Shown: piece after piece, positions 63,989 to 64,000 of the stretch
How positions within the stretch are numbered: position 1 is the first letter of the stretch
Layout: every line of letters starts with the position of its first letter
Source: Bathynomus jamesi
Taxonomy: Eukaryota > Arthropoda > Malacostraca > Isopoda > Cirolanidae
Length of the DNA: 64,000 nucleotides
Reading direction: 5' to 3'
Assembly (NCBI GenBank): GCA_023014485.1
Contig: JAJOZX010000088.1
Location: 2,080,001 to 2,144,000, forward strand
Made by a program: the position numbers and the translations under genes
Notes under the pieces: generated by a model
Database searches by the model: none
Told to the model about the DNA's origin: nothing
The model's input: the letters and a program-made list of their open reading frames with translations, nothing else

Positions 63989-64000
63989 CTTATTAAGTAC

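Overview
This window is eukaryotic DNA and almost entirely transposable elements, dead or nearly dead, stacked inside each other. The taxon is inferred. Non-LTR retrotransposons with frayed 3' ends, Penelope-like elements, piggyBac, hAT and Tc1/mariner elements, a Polinton/Maverick, tRNA-derived SINEs, dense (TA)n/(GT)n/(GA)n microsatellites, scattered CCTAA-type motifs and splice-site-bearing genes all point to an arthropod, possibly a crustacean. No operons, ribosome binding sites or host housekeeping genes were found.

Layout. 1-933: 5' end of a piggyBac-like element whose two-exon transposase runs off the left edge. 1060-1600: Tc1-like fragment. 1865-5038: element A, a DNA transposon whose transposase I do not recognise. 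About 5047-11300: I/Jockey-like LINE with ORF1, endonuclease, RT and RNase H, all frameshifted. 11300-18500: microsatellites, a Penelope-like C-terminus, a CR1-like LINE, a mariner foldback and a SINE. 18470-19581: a small promoter-like site and three short reading frames, one a Cys-rich protein. About 20560-42295: a decayed Polinton. Its minus strand carries protease, major capsid, two minor capsid proteins, integrase and a packaging ATPase fragment; its plus strand carries DNA polymerase B and orphan reading frames. The Polinton has been invaded by a 202-bp hAT MITE, by element B (31346-35621, itself carrying a mariner foldback) and by a hAT element (36345-42134) that carries a Penelope-like foldback and a mariner. 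42656-46234: a dimeric SINE and element C. 46400-63045: LINE fragments, Tc1/mariner elements, MITEs, minisatellites and tandem LINE 3' ends. 63518-63988: C-terminus of a fourth relative of the A/B/C transposase.

The main result is the A/B/C/D family. Three bounded elements share termini beginning TAGGGTG and 8-bp target duplications (two perfect, one 6/8). Each has a transposase of about 700-755 codons with an N-terminal Cys-rich cluster and a core bearing FDGR(K/R)D, (C/G)DST..NTG and SRW motifs. The core resembles an RNase H-like, hAT-style catalytic fold, but I cannot assign it to a named family. Element B keeps one uninterrupted 714-codon frame, imperfect inverted repeats of about 325 bp and a perfect target duplication, so it is the best candidate for a recently active member.

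Most reading frames over 60 codons elsewhere are shadows, microsatellite translations or fragments of these elements.
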